A stretch of 64,000 nt of DNA, from positions 124,001 through 188,000 of the forward strand of contig NZ_JABBPD010000002.1 of NCBI RefSeq assembly GCF_012927445.1. Reading direction: 5' to 3'. Below, in pieces: positions 8,725 through 17,748 of this stretch; position 1 is the stretch's first letter, and each line of letters starts with the position of its first letter. The DNA comes from Rhodoferax sp. GTDB taxonomy: Bacteria > Pseudomonadota > Gammaproteobacteria > Burkholderiales > Burkholderiaceae_C. The notes under the pieces were generated by a model. That model worked only from the letters and a program-made list of their open reading frames with translations. It was not told the origin of the DNA and made no database searches. The position numbers and the translations under genes were made by a program.

Positions 8725-8910
8725 TTGTGGCGGTGGGCACCGCCATGCCCGAAGTCGCGACCTCGCTGAGGGCCGTGTTCACGGTTGTTTTTGCCTGCCT
8801 GCCCGTGTCCATTACCGGGCGTCAAATTTTGCGCTGGGACGGTGGCGTTTTCGTCGCTGATTCCGATCACTGCCGTGACGCCGATGGTGCTGCTCTTGCG
8901 GCGTGTAAAG
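8725..8910 (+). pseudogene. Relic of a CaCA-family sodium/calcium antiporter
   Basis: Three adjoining scraps read like the C-terminal half of a cation:calcium antiporter with large internal deletions and a frameshift. AVGTAMPEVATSL resembles the conserved GTSLPELATS motif. VFACLPVSITGRQILRWDGG resembles the late region of these proteins before their last helices. LIPITAVTPMVLLL, read one frame over from 8857, resembles the C-terminus. The rest of the gene is absent. The remaining spacer, 8911-9099, is AT-rich and holds no gene I can see; it probably carries the promoter of the next gene. Confidence 0.5.
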
Positions 8911-9099
8911 TCTTCAAATTGATATAAATTAACGATTTAGATTGATTCAAGTCAAGTTTTTGATTCTGGAAAATGGGCTTTCAGCGCCGTACTTTCCTTA
9001 CACTAACTTACAGACTTGGTGACCTCCCACGTCATTGATTCTTAAAACCCTTTTGTTGTCTTGGGCTGCACCGCAGCCTGGCTTGAGGTGAAAAACGCG

Positions 9100-10572
9100 A
9101 TGAACAATCTCACACTCCCCAAACCCCTTCCCACCGCCGTTGCGGTCGCCTTGGCGCTCCTTATCTGGTTTGTCATTCCTGTTCCAGCCAAAGTCACGCC
9201 AGAAGCGTGGCATCTGCTGGCGATATTTATTGGCACCGTTGCCGCCATTATTGGCAAAGCCATGCCGATTGGCGCTTTGTCAATTGTGGGCATTTCTTTG
9301 GTCGCCGTGACCGAAGTCACCCGTCCGGGCAACCCGGATGGCGCGATTGCCGATGCGTTGAGTGGTTTTTCCAACCCGCTGATTTGGCTGATTGCCATTG
9401 CCGTGATGATGGCCGTGGCCCTGACCAAAACCGGATTGGGTACCCGAATTGGTTATTACTTTATTGCCCTGTTTGGTAAAAAAACCATTGGCGTGGCGTA
9501 TGGTTTGGTTTTGTCCGAGTTGGTGATTGCCCCGGTGACGCCCAGCAACACGGCGCGCGGCGGGGCCATCATTCACCCGATCATGCGGTCGATTGCCGAC
9601 AGCTTTGGCTCCAGCCCTGAGTTGGGCACTTCAAACAAGATCGGCAAGTATCTGGCGCTGGTGAACTACAACACCAACCCCATTACATCCGCCATGTTTA
9701 TTACGGCTACCGCGCCCAATCCCTTGATCGTGGACTTGGTTGCCAAAGCCACCAACTCAGCCATCAGCATCACCTGGGCGCAATGGGCTTTGGCGGCGTT
9801 GCTGCCTGGCGCTTGCATGTTGCTGTTGATGCCCTTGGTGTTGTATTTCATGTTTCCGCCTGAAATCAAAAACACGCCGAACGCCAGAGCGTTTGCCAAA
9901 ACCGAGCTGGTCAAACTGGGACCATTGAAGTTGTCCGAGTTCATCCTGCTGGCCGTTTCAGGGTTGATGCTGTTTATGTGGGCCGGTGTACCGAGCATGT
10001 TGTTTGGCCCCGCTTTTGACGTCAATCCCACCACCACGGCCATCATTGGTTTGGCGCTTTTAATCGTGACTGGCGTGCTGGCTTGGGACGACATTCTCAA
10101 AGCCAAGAGCGCCTGGGACACGTTGATCTGGTTTGCCGCGTTGGTCATGATGGCTTCTTTTCTGGGCAAACTGGGTTTGATTGGCTGGTTTTCGTTAAGC
10201 ATTCAAAACGGCATTAGCTATCTCGGCTTGGGCTGGATCAGCGCCACGGCCATTTTGGTGTTGATCTATTTCTACTCCCACTACTTCTTTGCTAGCACCA
10301 CGGCGCACATTACCGCCATGTTTGCCGCCTTCTTTACCGCCGGTGTGGCGCTGGGCGCGCCGCCAATGCTGCTGGCTTTTGTGCTGGCTTTTGCGTCTTC
10401 GCTGATGATGTCGTTGACCCACTACGCCACAGGCACGGCACCTATTATTTTTGGTTCGGGTTACACCACCTTGAATGAATGGTGGAAAGCTGGCGCGGTG
10501 ATGAGCGTGATCAACCTGCTGATTCTGGTCGTGGTCGGCAGCATTTGGTGGCGCATTCTGGGCTACATCTGA
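9100..10572 (+). CDS. DASS-family anion symporter (dicarboxylate/citrate/2-oxoglutarate type)
   Basis: A 490-residue, very hydrophobic inner-membrane protein with about twelve membrane segments. The pattern APVTPSNTARGG near residue 145 and the late motif THYATGTAPIIFGSGY are typical of the DASS (CitT/TtdT/plastid DiT1-like) transporters that exchange di- or tricarboxylates. The start is taken as ATG 9100 with GAGGTG at 9085-9090; the frame is open from a TTG at 9061. It stands alone between the pyruvate dehydrogenase terminator and a long palindrome. The substrate cannot be fixed from sequence; malate, 2-oxoglutarate, citrate or tartrate are all possible. Confidence 0.85.
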   Translation: MNNLTLPKPLPTAVAVALALLIWFVIPVPAKVTPEAWHLLAIFIGTVAAIIGKAMPIGALSIVGISLVAVTEVTRPGNPDGAIADALSGFSNPLIWLIAIAVMMAVALTKTGLGTRIGYYFIALFGKKTIGVAYGLVLSELVIAPVTPSNTARGGAIIHPIMRSIADSFGSSPELGTSNKIGKYLALVNYNTNPITSAMFITATAPNPLIVDLVAKATNSAISITWAQWALAALLPGACMLLLMPLVLYFMFPPEIKNTPNARAFAKTELVKLGPLKLSEFILLAVSGLMLFMWAGVPSMLFGPAFDVNPTTTAIIGLALLIVTGVLAWDDILKAKSAWDTLIWFAALVMMASFLGKLGLIGWFSLSIQNGISYLGLGWISATAILVLIYFYSHYFFASTTAHITAMFAAFFTAGVALGAPPMLLAFVLAFASSLMMSLTHYATGTAPIIFGSGYTTLNEWWKAGAVMSVINLLILVVVGSIWWRILGYI

Positions 10573-10708
10573 CCCACCTGTTTCCCGTTGCGTCGCTGTA
10601 CCGATTTGCCTCGGACGCGGAAGTAAGCAGCGCTTCAAGCCTTTTTCATTTGCGCAACGCCGAAGCCACCCGCTTGCTGGCAGAGAACTACCGCTACATG
10701 GATCCTGG

Positions 10709-10763
10709 TCAATGACATGCCTAATGCAGTGCCGCATTGCCGCACTGCCGCGTTGTCATTGAC
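10709..10763. repeat. 55-bp nested palindrome downstream of the transporter gene
   Basis: Perfect 10-base outer arms (GTCAATGACA and TGTCATTGAC) enclose a second inverted repeat built on GCAGTGC and GCACTGC. There is no T-run, so it is not a plain intrinsic terminator. It lies in the 288-nt space between the transporter and the convergent radical SAM gene, where no other feature was seen. It could be a bidirectional RNA hairpin or a REP-like element. Confidence 0.6.
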
Positions 10764-10860
10764 TTGGGTTCAATTTTCTTCTGTCAGGAATCCACTTGTC
10801 AGCATACAGGTCACGTTGACGACCGTGGAGGAGGGCGGCAACCGCGAAAGCCGCCGCTCC

Positions 10861-11766
10861 CTACAAACCCCGCTGCCACTCCTCCCTTAAGCTGGCCGAC
10901 TCCGGTCGGTTCATCGCGGTTTTGACTTCCAAGAGCAGCCGCTCCTTTTCCGCCCCCAACACGCCTTTGAGTACCAGCCAGTTCGAGGCATGGTCGCTGC
11001 GGAATACGGTGCGTTTGAGCTCCAGCGCCTGCAGTAATTGCGCCATCTCGGCAAACAGTTCCTGCTGATCCAAAGGCTCCCATTGCGCAAAAGCCTGGCG
11101 AAATCGCGCTTCGCCCTGGGGGAAACTGACCACCAGGGTGGCCAGAAATTCCGGCTGGGTCAGGTTGATCAGGCGTGCCGAGTTGGTGGCATGCTGCTGT
11201 GACAGCGCCCGGCCGCCCAGCCCGTTGAGCAGCATCACGGAGCGGCTGATGCCCGCCGCGCCCAGCTTGTCCAGCGCCTCGCGGGTGGACTCCAACGTTT
11301 CGCCCTTGTTCACCCTTTGCAGCACCTCATCGTCACCCGACTCGGCGCCGACGTAGACCAGTGACAAGCCCGCCTCGCGCAGTTCCTGAAGTTCCGCAAC
11401 CGACTTGTTGCGCAGGTTGCGCGGCAAGCAGTAGCTGGAAATGCGTCGAACTTTGGGCAAGCCGTCTTTGATGGCGGCCAGCAAGGTCATGAGCCGACGG
11501 GTGGACAGCACCATGGCATCGCCATCGCCCAGAAAGACGCGCTGCACCTCGGCGGCAAACTGTTCCCCGCAGCCGCGGATGCTCGCCAGCATCTCGGCTT
11601 CGTCGCGCACCTGAAATTTCTTTTGTGGCGCGGTGTACATCTCGCAATAGGTGCACTTGTTCCACGAGCAACCGTTGGTCACCGGCAGGATCAGCGACTG
11701 CGCTTCGCTGGGCGGGCGAAAAACCGGGTTGACATAGTGGATGGGGAAAGCGGGGTTCATGTTCAT
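10861..11766 (-). CDS. Radical SAM domain protein of unknown substrate
   Basis: A 301-residue protein with the radical SAM signature CSWNKCTYC near residues 33-41 (CxxxxCxxC here, so the usual CxxxCxxC spacing is one residue longer in the first gap). It also has a glycine-rich GDGDAM segment and YVGAESGDDEVL, both typical of the Elp3/MiaB-like radical SAM fold. The family binds a 4Fe-4S cluster and cleaves S-adenosylmethionine. No accessory domain is seen at the C-terminus. It is followed on the same strand by the SpmAB-like gene upstream at 11801-13027, with 34 nt between them, so the two may be co-transcribed. Substrate unknown. Confidence 0.8.
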   Translation of the reverse strand: MNMNPAFPIHYVNPVFRPPSEAQSLILPVTNGCSWNKCTYCEMYTAPQKKFQVRDEAEMLASIRGCGEQFAAEVQRVFLGDGDAMVLSTRRLMTLLAAIKDGLPKVRRISSYCLPRNLRNKSVAELQELREAGLSLVYVGAESGDDEVLQRVNKGETLESTREALDKLGAAGISRSVMLLNGLGGRALSQQHATNSARLINLTQPEFLATLVVSFPQGEARFRQAFAQWEPLDQQELFAEMAQLLQALELKRTVFRSDHASNWLVLKGVLGAEKERLLLEVKTAMNRPESASLREEWQRGL

Positions 11767-11800
11767 CGTTGATTTTCAGGTCATGGGCTTGGATGGCGAC

Positions 11801-13027
11801 TCAGCCGAAGAACCAGTAGCAAACACCGATGGAAGCCAGCACCCCGGACAAATCTGCCAACAGCGCGCAGCCCACGGCATGCCGCGCACGCTGGAGGCCG
11901 ACCGAGCCGAAGTACACCGCCAGCACATAGAAGGTGGTTTCGGTGCTGCCTTGCATCGTCGCCGCCAGCAGCGCCGGGAAGCTGTCGACGCCATGACTCT
12001 GCATGGTTTCGATCAGCATCGCCCGGGCCGCACTGCCGGAAAAAGGTTTGACCAGCGCCGTTGGCAAGGCATCGACAAAGCGCGCGTCCCAACCGGTCCA
12101 GCCGATCAGGGTGCGAATGCCGTCCAGGCCCAAATCCAGGGCGCCGGAGGCGCGCAGCACGCCCACCGCACACAGCATGGCCACCAGATACGGCAGCAGA
12201 TTTTTGGCCACCTCGAAACCTTCCTGGGCGCCCTCGATAAAGGCCTCGTACACCGGCACTTTTCTTAAAGCACCGACCAGCAGGAACAGCAGAATCAAGC
12301 CAAACAGCGTCAGGTTGCCCATGAGCGACGACAGCGCTGCCAGCGCGGTGGCCGACAAGCCAGCCAGTACCGCCATGCCGCCGCCCAGCAGCAGCGCACC
12401 GGGAATCAGGTAGCCCAGCACCACAGGGTCCCAGAGTTTCAGCCGCTGCATGAAAGCCACCGACAACAGCCCGGCCAGGGTGGAGGCGCTGGTGGCCAGC
12501 AGAATCGGCAAAAACACCAGGGTCGGATCAGCGGCACCTTGCTGGGCGCGGTACATGAAGATGCTCACCGGCAGCAGGGTCAGCGATGAGGCGTTCAACA
12601 CGAGAAACAGAATTTGCGCGTTGCTGGCCGTGGTTGTGCTGGGGTTGAGCGTCTGCAGGGCCTTCATGGCCTTCAGGCCAATCGGGGTGGCGGCGTTGTC
12701 CAGCCCGAGGGCATTGGCGGCAAAGTTCAGTGTGATCAGGCCGAGTGCCGGGTGGCCGCGTGGCACCTCAGGCATGAGGCGGGCAAACAGCGGCCCGAGC
12801 AGCCGCGCTAGCCAGTCCACCAGCCCGGCGCGTTCGGCAATGCGCAAAAAGCCCAGCCACAACGTCAGGGTGCCGAACAGGATCACCATCACTTCGACCG
12901 ACAACTTGGCCATGGCAAACAGGCTTTCGACCATCGCCGCAAACACGGTTGGGTCGCCCAGTAGCCAGCGCGAAAGCGCCGACACGGTGGCGACTAAAAA
13001 AAATCCAAACCATAGGCCATTCAGCAT
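11801..13027 (-). CDS. Fused SpmA/SpmB-like nucleoside-recognition (Gate domain) membrane protein
   Basis: A 408-residue integral membrane protein in which an N-terminal SpmA-like half and a C-terminal SpmB-like half are joined. The first half has the conserved NFAANALGLDNAATPIG near residues 105-122. The second half has KPFSGSAARAM and MQGSTETTFYVLAVYFG, both typical of SpmB. In spore formers SpmA and SpmB are separate proteins needed for core dehydration; in non-sporulating bacteria the fused form has no settled role and the Gate domain suggests transport. It precedes the radical SAM gene on the same strand. Confidence 0.82.
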   Translation of the reverse strand: MLNGLWFGFFLVATVSALSRWLLGDPTVFAAMVESLFAMAKLSVEVMVILFGTLTLWLGFLRIAERAGLVDWLARLLGPLFARLMPEVPRGHPALGLITLNFAANALGLDNAATPIGLKAMKALQTLNPSTTTASNAQILFLVLNASSLTLLPVSIFMYRAQQGAADPTLVFLPILLATSASTLAGLLSVAFMQRLKLWDPVVLGYLIPGALLLGGGMAVLAGLSATALAALSSLMGNLTLFGLILLFLLVGALRKVPVYEAFIEGAQEGFEVAKNLLPYLVAMLCAVGVLRASGALDLGLDGIRTLIGWTGWDARFVDALPTALVKPFSGSAARAMLIETMQSHGVDSFPALLAATMQGSTETTFYVLAVYFGSVGLQRARHAVGCALLADLSGVLASIGVCYWFFG

Positions 13028-13114
13028 CCGTGATCCCCCTGATTAAGTGCTGGAGATGATAGCCGGGCAGGGAGCGGCGATCTTCTCGGGGCGAGGGCCG
13101 GAGTTTGCTAAAAC

Positions 13115-13156
13115 GCTCCTTAATTGATAGCTATCTGCGCAATAGATACGAGGGGT
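13115..13156 (-). repeat. 42-bp core repeat, intergenic copy before the penicillin-binding protein gene (reverse)
   Basis: On the reverse strand the blocks align with the other copies at the same spacing, with a more diverged first block (ACCCCTC for AGCCCCC). It lies in the 177-nt divergent spacer and overlaps in-frame codons upstream of the chosen start of the next gene, which argues against a start at 13124. Confidence 0.7.
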
Positions 13157-13204
13157 GAAGCCGCCACGGCGCCCGTGTTGACTTGTATCACCTTAAACTC
13201 CAAC

Positions 13205-15250
13205 ATGATTCCTGCATTCCAACGCATCGCCGTTTCTGCCGCACAACAGTCGCGCCGTCTCCTCGGAGTCGCCAAGCGGTATCCCGTGCGGGCGGCTCTG
13301 GTGCTTCCGGCGCTCATGCTGCTTTACGTGCTGGCGCTGATTCCGTTCACCCCCGGTATTGGCGATTTGCGCAAGGCCAAGTCTGAAGCCCCCTCGGTGC
13401 TTTTGGCCTCTAACGGCACGGTGTTGGCCGAGTACCGGCGCATCAACCGGCAGTGGGTGAGCCTGGACAAGATTGCGCCGCATGTGGTGAATGCCTTGAT
13501 CGCCACCGAGGACCGCCGCTTTTACGAGCACCACGGCATCGACTTTCGGCGCACGGCAGGCGCGGTACTCAGCACCTTGACAGGGGATTTGCAGGGGGGC
13601 TCGACCATCACCCAGCAGCTCGCGCGCAATCTCTATCCTGAAGAAATCGGGCGCGCCGCCAGCCTCAAGCGCAAAGTCAAAGAGGCCATCACCGCGCTGA
13701 AGATCGAGGCGGTGTATTCCAAACGCGAGATTCTGGAGACCTACCTCAATACCGTGCCTTTTCTCTACAACGCCTTCGGCATCGAGATGGCGGCGCGCAC
13801 CTATTTCGACAAACCTGCCGACAAGCTGGACGTGCTGGAGAGCGCCACATTAATTGGCATGCTCAAGGGCACGAGTTACTACAACCCGGTGCAAAACCCG
13901 GAACGTGCGGTGCAGCGTCGCAACCTGGTGCTGGCGCAGATGGTCAAAAATGGTAGCTTGGACCCTACCCGGTTCGAGGGGCTGGCCAAGCGGCCCCTGC
14001 GGTTGACATTTGAGCGGCAAGTGGAGCCGTTGGGTCCGGCACCGCATGTGGCCCAGCACTTGCGCGCATGGCTGATCGGCTGGGCAGACCGCAATGGCTA
14101 TGACATTCAAACTGACGGCCTGAGGGTTCGAACCACCCTGGACGCCCGGTTGCAGAAAGCCGCCAACCTGGCCGTGGCGCGGCAGCTGGCGCAACTGCAA
14201 AAGCTGGCAGACGGTCGGGGTCGGCGCAACGCGGGCCAGGAGCGCGCCGTGCTGCAGGCTGGTTTTCTGGCGCTGGACCCACGCAATGGCGAAGTGCGGG
14301 CGTGGGTGGGCAGCCGCGACTTTGCGCAGGAGCAGTTTGACCATGTGAGCCAGGCGCGGCGCCAGCCCGGCTCGACCTTCAAACCATTTGTTTATGGCGC
14401 GGCCTTCATGCAGGGGTTCGATCCGTCTTACACCTTGATGGATGAGCCCGTGGCCATCTCGTTGCCAGGCAGCGAGGTATGGACCCCCAGCGATGCCACG
14501 CCGTCCACTTACCAGCCCACCACATTGCACGACGGGCTGGTTTATTCCAAAAATACCATCACAGTCCAGCTCATGCAAAAAGTGGGCCCCGCCCGCGTGG
14601 GCCAGCTGGCGCAGGCCTTGGGGGTGCGCCAGAGCAAGCTGGACCTGGTGCCCTCACTGGCCTTGGGTACCAGCCCGGTCACGCTGATCGAGATGGTGGC
14701 GGCTTACGGCAGCATTGCCAATGGCGGCAACTACTTTCCACCCATGCTGGTGTTGCGAGTGGAAGACCGCAACGGTCAGTTGCTGGAGCAGTTCGCACAG
14801 GTCACAGAGAGCGAGCCCGCCATGCCTCGGGCACAGGCGCTGACCTTGGTGAACGCCATGCGCGGGGTGATCGACGAGGGCACGGGCTCGGCTATTCGCC
14901 AGCGTTACGGCATCACAGCCGACGTTGCCGGCAAGACCGGCACCACGCAAGACAACACGGACGGCTGGTTCATCATGATGAACCCGCAACTGGTGGCCGG
15001 GGCCCGGGTCGGCTTCAACGACAACAGTGTGACGATGGGATCGTGGGGGCAGGGCGCCCACAGCGCACTGCCCATGGTGGGGGAAGTTTTTCAGCAGGGC
15101 TTTCGCAACCACTGGCTTGACCAAAATATTGAATTCGAGATTCCGCGCTCACGGCCTTTGCGGCCCGAGCCGCCGCAAGCAGACAACCCGATCACGGAGA
15201 TCGTGAACAGTGTGCTGGGTAATTTCTTGCGAAAGCTGCGGGCGAATTAA
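13205..15250 (+). CDS. Class A penicillin-binding protein (transglycosylase/transpeptidase)
   Basis: Bifunctional peptidoglycan synthase anchored by one N-terminal membrane segment at about residues 32-48. The glycosyltransferase 51 domain shows EDRRFYEHHG with catalytic Glu102 and GGSTITQQLARN. The transpeptidase domain shows the active-site STFK (Ser390), the SKN motif and the KTGT motif (Lys577). At 681 residues it is shorter than PBP1a, so it may be a PBP1c- or PbpG-like paralogue. ATG 13205 is chosen because the membrane segment follows directly; the open frame back to 13124 runs through a dispersed repeat. It is a single gene, diverging from the SpmAB-like gene. Confidence 0.92.
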   Translation: MIPAFQRIAVSAAQQSRRLLGVAKRYPVRAALVLPALMLLYVLALIPFTPGIGDLRKAKSEAPSVLLASNGTVLAEYRRINRQWVSLDKIAPHVVNALIATEDRRFYEHHGIDFRRTAGAVLSTLTGDLQGGSTITQQLARNLYPEEIGRAASLKRKVKEAITALKIEAVYSKREILETYLNTVPFLYNAFGIEMAARTYFDKPADKLDVLESATLIGMLKGTSYYNPVQNPERAVQRRNLVLAQMVKNGSLDPTRFEGLAKRPLRLTFERQVEPLGPAPHVAQHLRAWLIGWADRNGYDIQTDGLRVRTTLDARLQKAANLAVARQLAQLQKLADGRGRRNAGQERAVLQAGFLALDPRNGEVRAWVGSRDFAQEQFDHVSQARRQPGSTFKPFVYGAAFMQGFDPSYTLMDEPVAISLPGSEVWTPSDATPSTYQPTTLHDGLVYSKNTITVQLMQKVGPARVGQLAQALGVRQSKLDLVPSLALGTSPVTLIEMVAAYGSIANGGNYFPPMLVLRVEDRNGQLLEQFAQVTESEPAMPRAQALTLVNAMRGVIDEGTGSAIRQRYGITADVAGKTGTTQDNTDGWFIMMNPQLVAGARVGFNDNSVTMGSWGQGAHSALPMVGEVFQQGFRNHWLDQNIEFEIPRSRPLRPEPPQADNPITEIVNSVLGNFLRKLRAN

Positions 15251-15685
15251 GTTGAATAAATCAAATTTAGGGCAATGATGCTGATGGCGCTGCTCGCTGC
15301 CAATACAAGCAGCACGATGGGCGTCTACTGGGTTCAGCTCTTCGGCCTGCCGATCTGATTTCAAATAGCGGCCCGTTACACCGCGTGCCTCAAGTGTCAA
15401 TGATTCAATAAAAAATCCGGATCTAGCCCCCGTAGCGTCTGCGCAAGTAGCTCCTGAATTTATAGCGGTTACACATGTAACTCTGCCGCTGCGCCAAACC
15501 ATTAGAATTTTCCTCCGCTTGCTCACTTCGGGCAGGGCGCTCTCAGCGACGTTTGAGTGCTTCTGCCAGCCCCTGTCAGCGCATGAATTCCCCCGCACCT
15601 TTGAGTTTTCACGAGCAACGCCTTCACCGACCATGTCTATATTCATAAAAGCCCATCTCCGGGATGGCCTTGCCCTGTGCTGACG
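15251..15685. other. Gene-free spacer with one dispersed repeat
   Basis: This 435-nt stretch between the penicillin-binding protein gene and the condensin operon has no reading frame I recognise. It contains one copy of the 42-bp repeat and presumably the promoter of the condensin operon, which I could not place. Confidence 0.6.
15425..15466 (+). repeat. 42-bp core repeat, intergenic copy before the condensin operon
   Basis: This copy is close to the apparent consensus: AGCCCCC, nine bases, GCGC, then AAGTAGCT and an AT-rich tail to AGC. It lies about 220 nt upstream of the MksF/JetA-like gene. Confidence 0.85.
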
Positions 15686-17047
15686 ATGCAAGACACACGC
15701 CCCCCCGCGTCCCTCCATTCGCCTGAATCTGAATCGACCCTGTCGGATTATTTTCGCGACCCCGAGGCCCTGATCGACTCCCCGGTAGCCTGGCAGGTTG
15801 AGAACAATGCCGATCTGGTCGACGCTTTGCGTTCGCTGTTTCAGGGGGCCTCCGGGCTGGTGCGCTTGCGGCTGTGGATGCTGTTTGCCTTGGTCGGCCA
15901 AGGCAAAGCGTTTCTGCTGCGCGAGGAATTGGACCAGCTGTTTTACGCTGTCCGCCCGGAAGCAGTGGACAGTGTGCTCAAGCGCTTTCGCGAGGCCGCC
16001 TTGCTGACCTGGGACGATTCGCAGCGCCAGTATGGGCTCACGCCGATGGCGCAACACATCGCGACCATGCTCAACCCGGTGGGTCAGCCGGTGGACGATG
16101 AACTGGCTGGTCTGCTGAGCCAAGTCGTCGGCGCCGACCAGTTGGGCACGCTGCAGGGTAGCCAGGTACACCTGTTGCAGGCGCAGCTGGTGCGCCTGCA
16201 CCACGAATTTGCCGATGCGATTGCCAGCGGTTCGGAGTTTCGTTTGCGCGAAGCACGCAAACGCTACGACCGGGCCTCGCGCCTGATCGATAAGGCGTCC
16301 GACACCATCACCGCCATCATCAGCAATGCCCGGGGGCAGCGCGCGTTGGAACAGGCGGCACGCTCACTGGGCTTGGCGCAATCGCGTTTGTTGGCGATGG
16401 CCAGCCAATTCAACCGGGCCTTGCAGCAAGTGGATCGCCAGCGCGTGACCTTGGGCACCACCGGCATCACCAGCACCGACGTCAAGCGCTGGTTGCAAAC
16501 CCAATTTCACTTGGCGCGCCTGGTGGACGGGGCACTGCACAGCCCCGTGGCCATCACGGTGCTGGCACCGCATGAGATGCTGGATGTGGCCGAGGCCGAG
16601 TTTGAGCGGGATCGCCCCGAGGCGTTACGGGCGGAGCCCTTGCCCCTGGCACAAATCGCGCCGGAGGGCGACCTCACGGCGGTGGCGTTGCCGCATGAGT
16701 TGACTGACTTGTCGGCGCTGTTGGCCCACTGGGCCGACGGCAACCACGACGCCACGCTGGCGGCCGACGGGGCGCTGGTGCGCACCGTGCAGGCCGCCTT
16801 GCTGGCGGATGCCAACGGCCTGGCGGCGCGCTATGCCCAGGTGGCCTACAAGGCGCAGTTGTTGCCTTTGCTCGGCGATGCCCAGGCCAAAGACCTGCCG
16901 GGCGCCACCGGTGACCTGGCGCGTCAACCCTGGCAACTGCAGTGGCATAACGTCCTGACGCCGTTGGATCACCCCGCCATTTCCCATTTGAGCAGCGGCC
17001 AGTTGGCCTACGTCAGCCCCCCCCCCTCGACCAAAAATCATGACTAA
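15686..17047 (+). CDS. MksF/JetA-like kleisin subunit of an SMC-like condensin
   Basis: First gene of a three-gene operon that ends in an SMC-like ATPase. The 453-residue product has an N-terminal region that reads like winged-helix segments (about 40-130) and a long helical middle (about 180-270, rich in Arg, Ala and Gln), as expected of a MukF/MksF/JetA kleisin. I assign it mainly from operon order (F-E-B) and size, not from a motif. ATG 15686 is preferred; a GTG at 15677 is in frame. Its stop codon overlaps the start of the next gene by 8 nt, which implies translational coupling. Confidence 0.6.
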   Translation: MQDTRPPASLHSPESESTLSDYFRDPEALIDSPVAWQVENNADLVDALRSLFQGASGLVRLRLWMLFALVGQGKAFLLREELDQLFYAVRPEAVDSVLKRFREAALLTWDDSQRQYGLTPMAQHIATMLNPVGQPVDDELAGLLSQVVGADQLGTLQGSQVHLLQAQLVRLHHEFADAIASGSEFRLREARKRYDRASRLIDKASDTITAIISNARGQRALEQAARSLGLAQSRLLAMASQFNRALQQVDRQRVTLGTTGITSTDVKRWLQTQFHLARLVDGALHSPVAITVLAPHEMLDVAEAEFERDRPEALRAEPLPLAQIAPEGDLTAVALPHELTDLSALLAHWADGNHDATLAADGALVRTVQAALLADANGLAARYAQVAYKAQLLPLLGDAQAKDLPGATGDLARQPWQLQWHNVLTPLDHPAISHLSSGQLAYVSPPPSTKNHD

Positions 17048-17732
17048 TATTGCCGACCAAGCCGCGCAGCTGATTGCCGAACTGCTCTCGCGTAAATACC
17101 TGCCGCGCACCCATCCCCGGGTCAAAAAAGCCCTGTCCGATGCCGAGCTGTTTTTGGCCGTGGAGCAAAGACTGGCCCAGGTCGGACTGCGTTGGGTTGA
17201 CAACGTGTATGCCGACCATGTCACCCTGACGCTGTTGCCCGCACCCTTGGCCAGTGTGCTGGGCGAAGCGGGGCTCAATGCCAACAACAACCTGGATTTG
17301 CCGCGTGATGCCGTGGCCTTGCTGGTGGTGGTGTGGGCGCTCATCGTGCTGCCCAAACGCGAGCGGCAAGCCAGCCGCATGGAGCCTGAAGTCCCGCAGA
17401 ACGAGATGTTCGCCAGCAGCAAGCCGCTGCCTCCCGCACGCAGTGTCAGCCCGGTGCTGTCCTACAAGGCCTTGCTGGAAGACTACGGCAACCAGCTCGG
17501 CAAACGCATCCGGCTGGACGCCAACCTCAAGCTGCTGGAACGCCATGGCTTCATCGCGCGCTCGCAAGACGATATCAAGGAAGGTCCGTTGCTCGACGTG
17601 TTGTTGGACTATGACGTGCTGGCGCCCCGCATTCTCAATGGCGCGCTGGCGGATGTCTTGACCCGCGAACAAGCGCAGCAAGCCCAGCAGGACCCAACCG
17701 TCGCTGCCGTCGCCGCTCTCCCGACCCTTTGA
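17040..17732 (+). CDS. MksE/JetB-like accessory subunit of an SMC-like condensin
   Basis: A 230-residue protein overlapping the preceding gene by 8 nt and ending 16 nt before the ATPase gene. It matches the expected size and place of MksE/MukE/JetB subunits, which bridge kleisin and DNA. The C-terminal part (SYKALLEDYGNQLGKRIR followed by an LKLLERHGFI helix and DIKEGPLLDVLLDYDVL) looks like a winged-helix fold. A hydrophobic stretch at about 94-106 (VALLVVVWALIVL) is probably a buried helix and not a membrane segment. The assignment is by context and is tentative in detail. Confidence 0.6.
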   Translation: MTNIADQAAQLIAELLSRKYLPRTHPRVKKALSDAELFLAVEQRLAQVGLRWVDNVYADHVTLTLLPAPLASVLGEAGLNANNNLDLPRDAVALLVVVWALIVLPKRERQASRMEPEVPQNEMFASSKPLPPARSVSPVLSYKALLEDYGNQLGKRIRLDANLKLLERHGFIARSQDDIKEGPLLDVLLDYDVLAPRILNGALADVLTREQAQQAQQDPTVAAVAALPTL

Positions 17733-17748
17733 CCCGGACCCCGACCCC

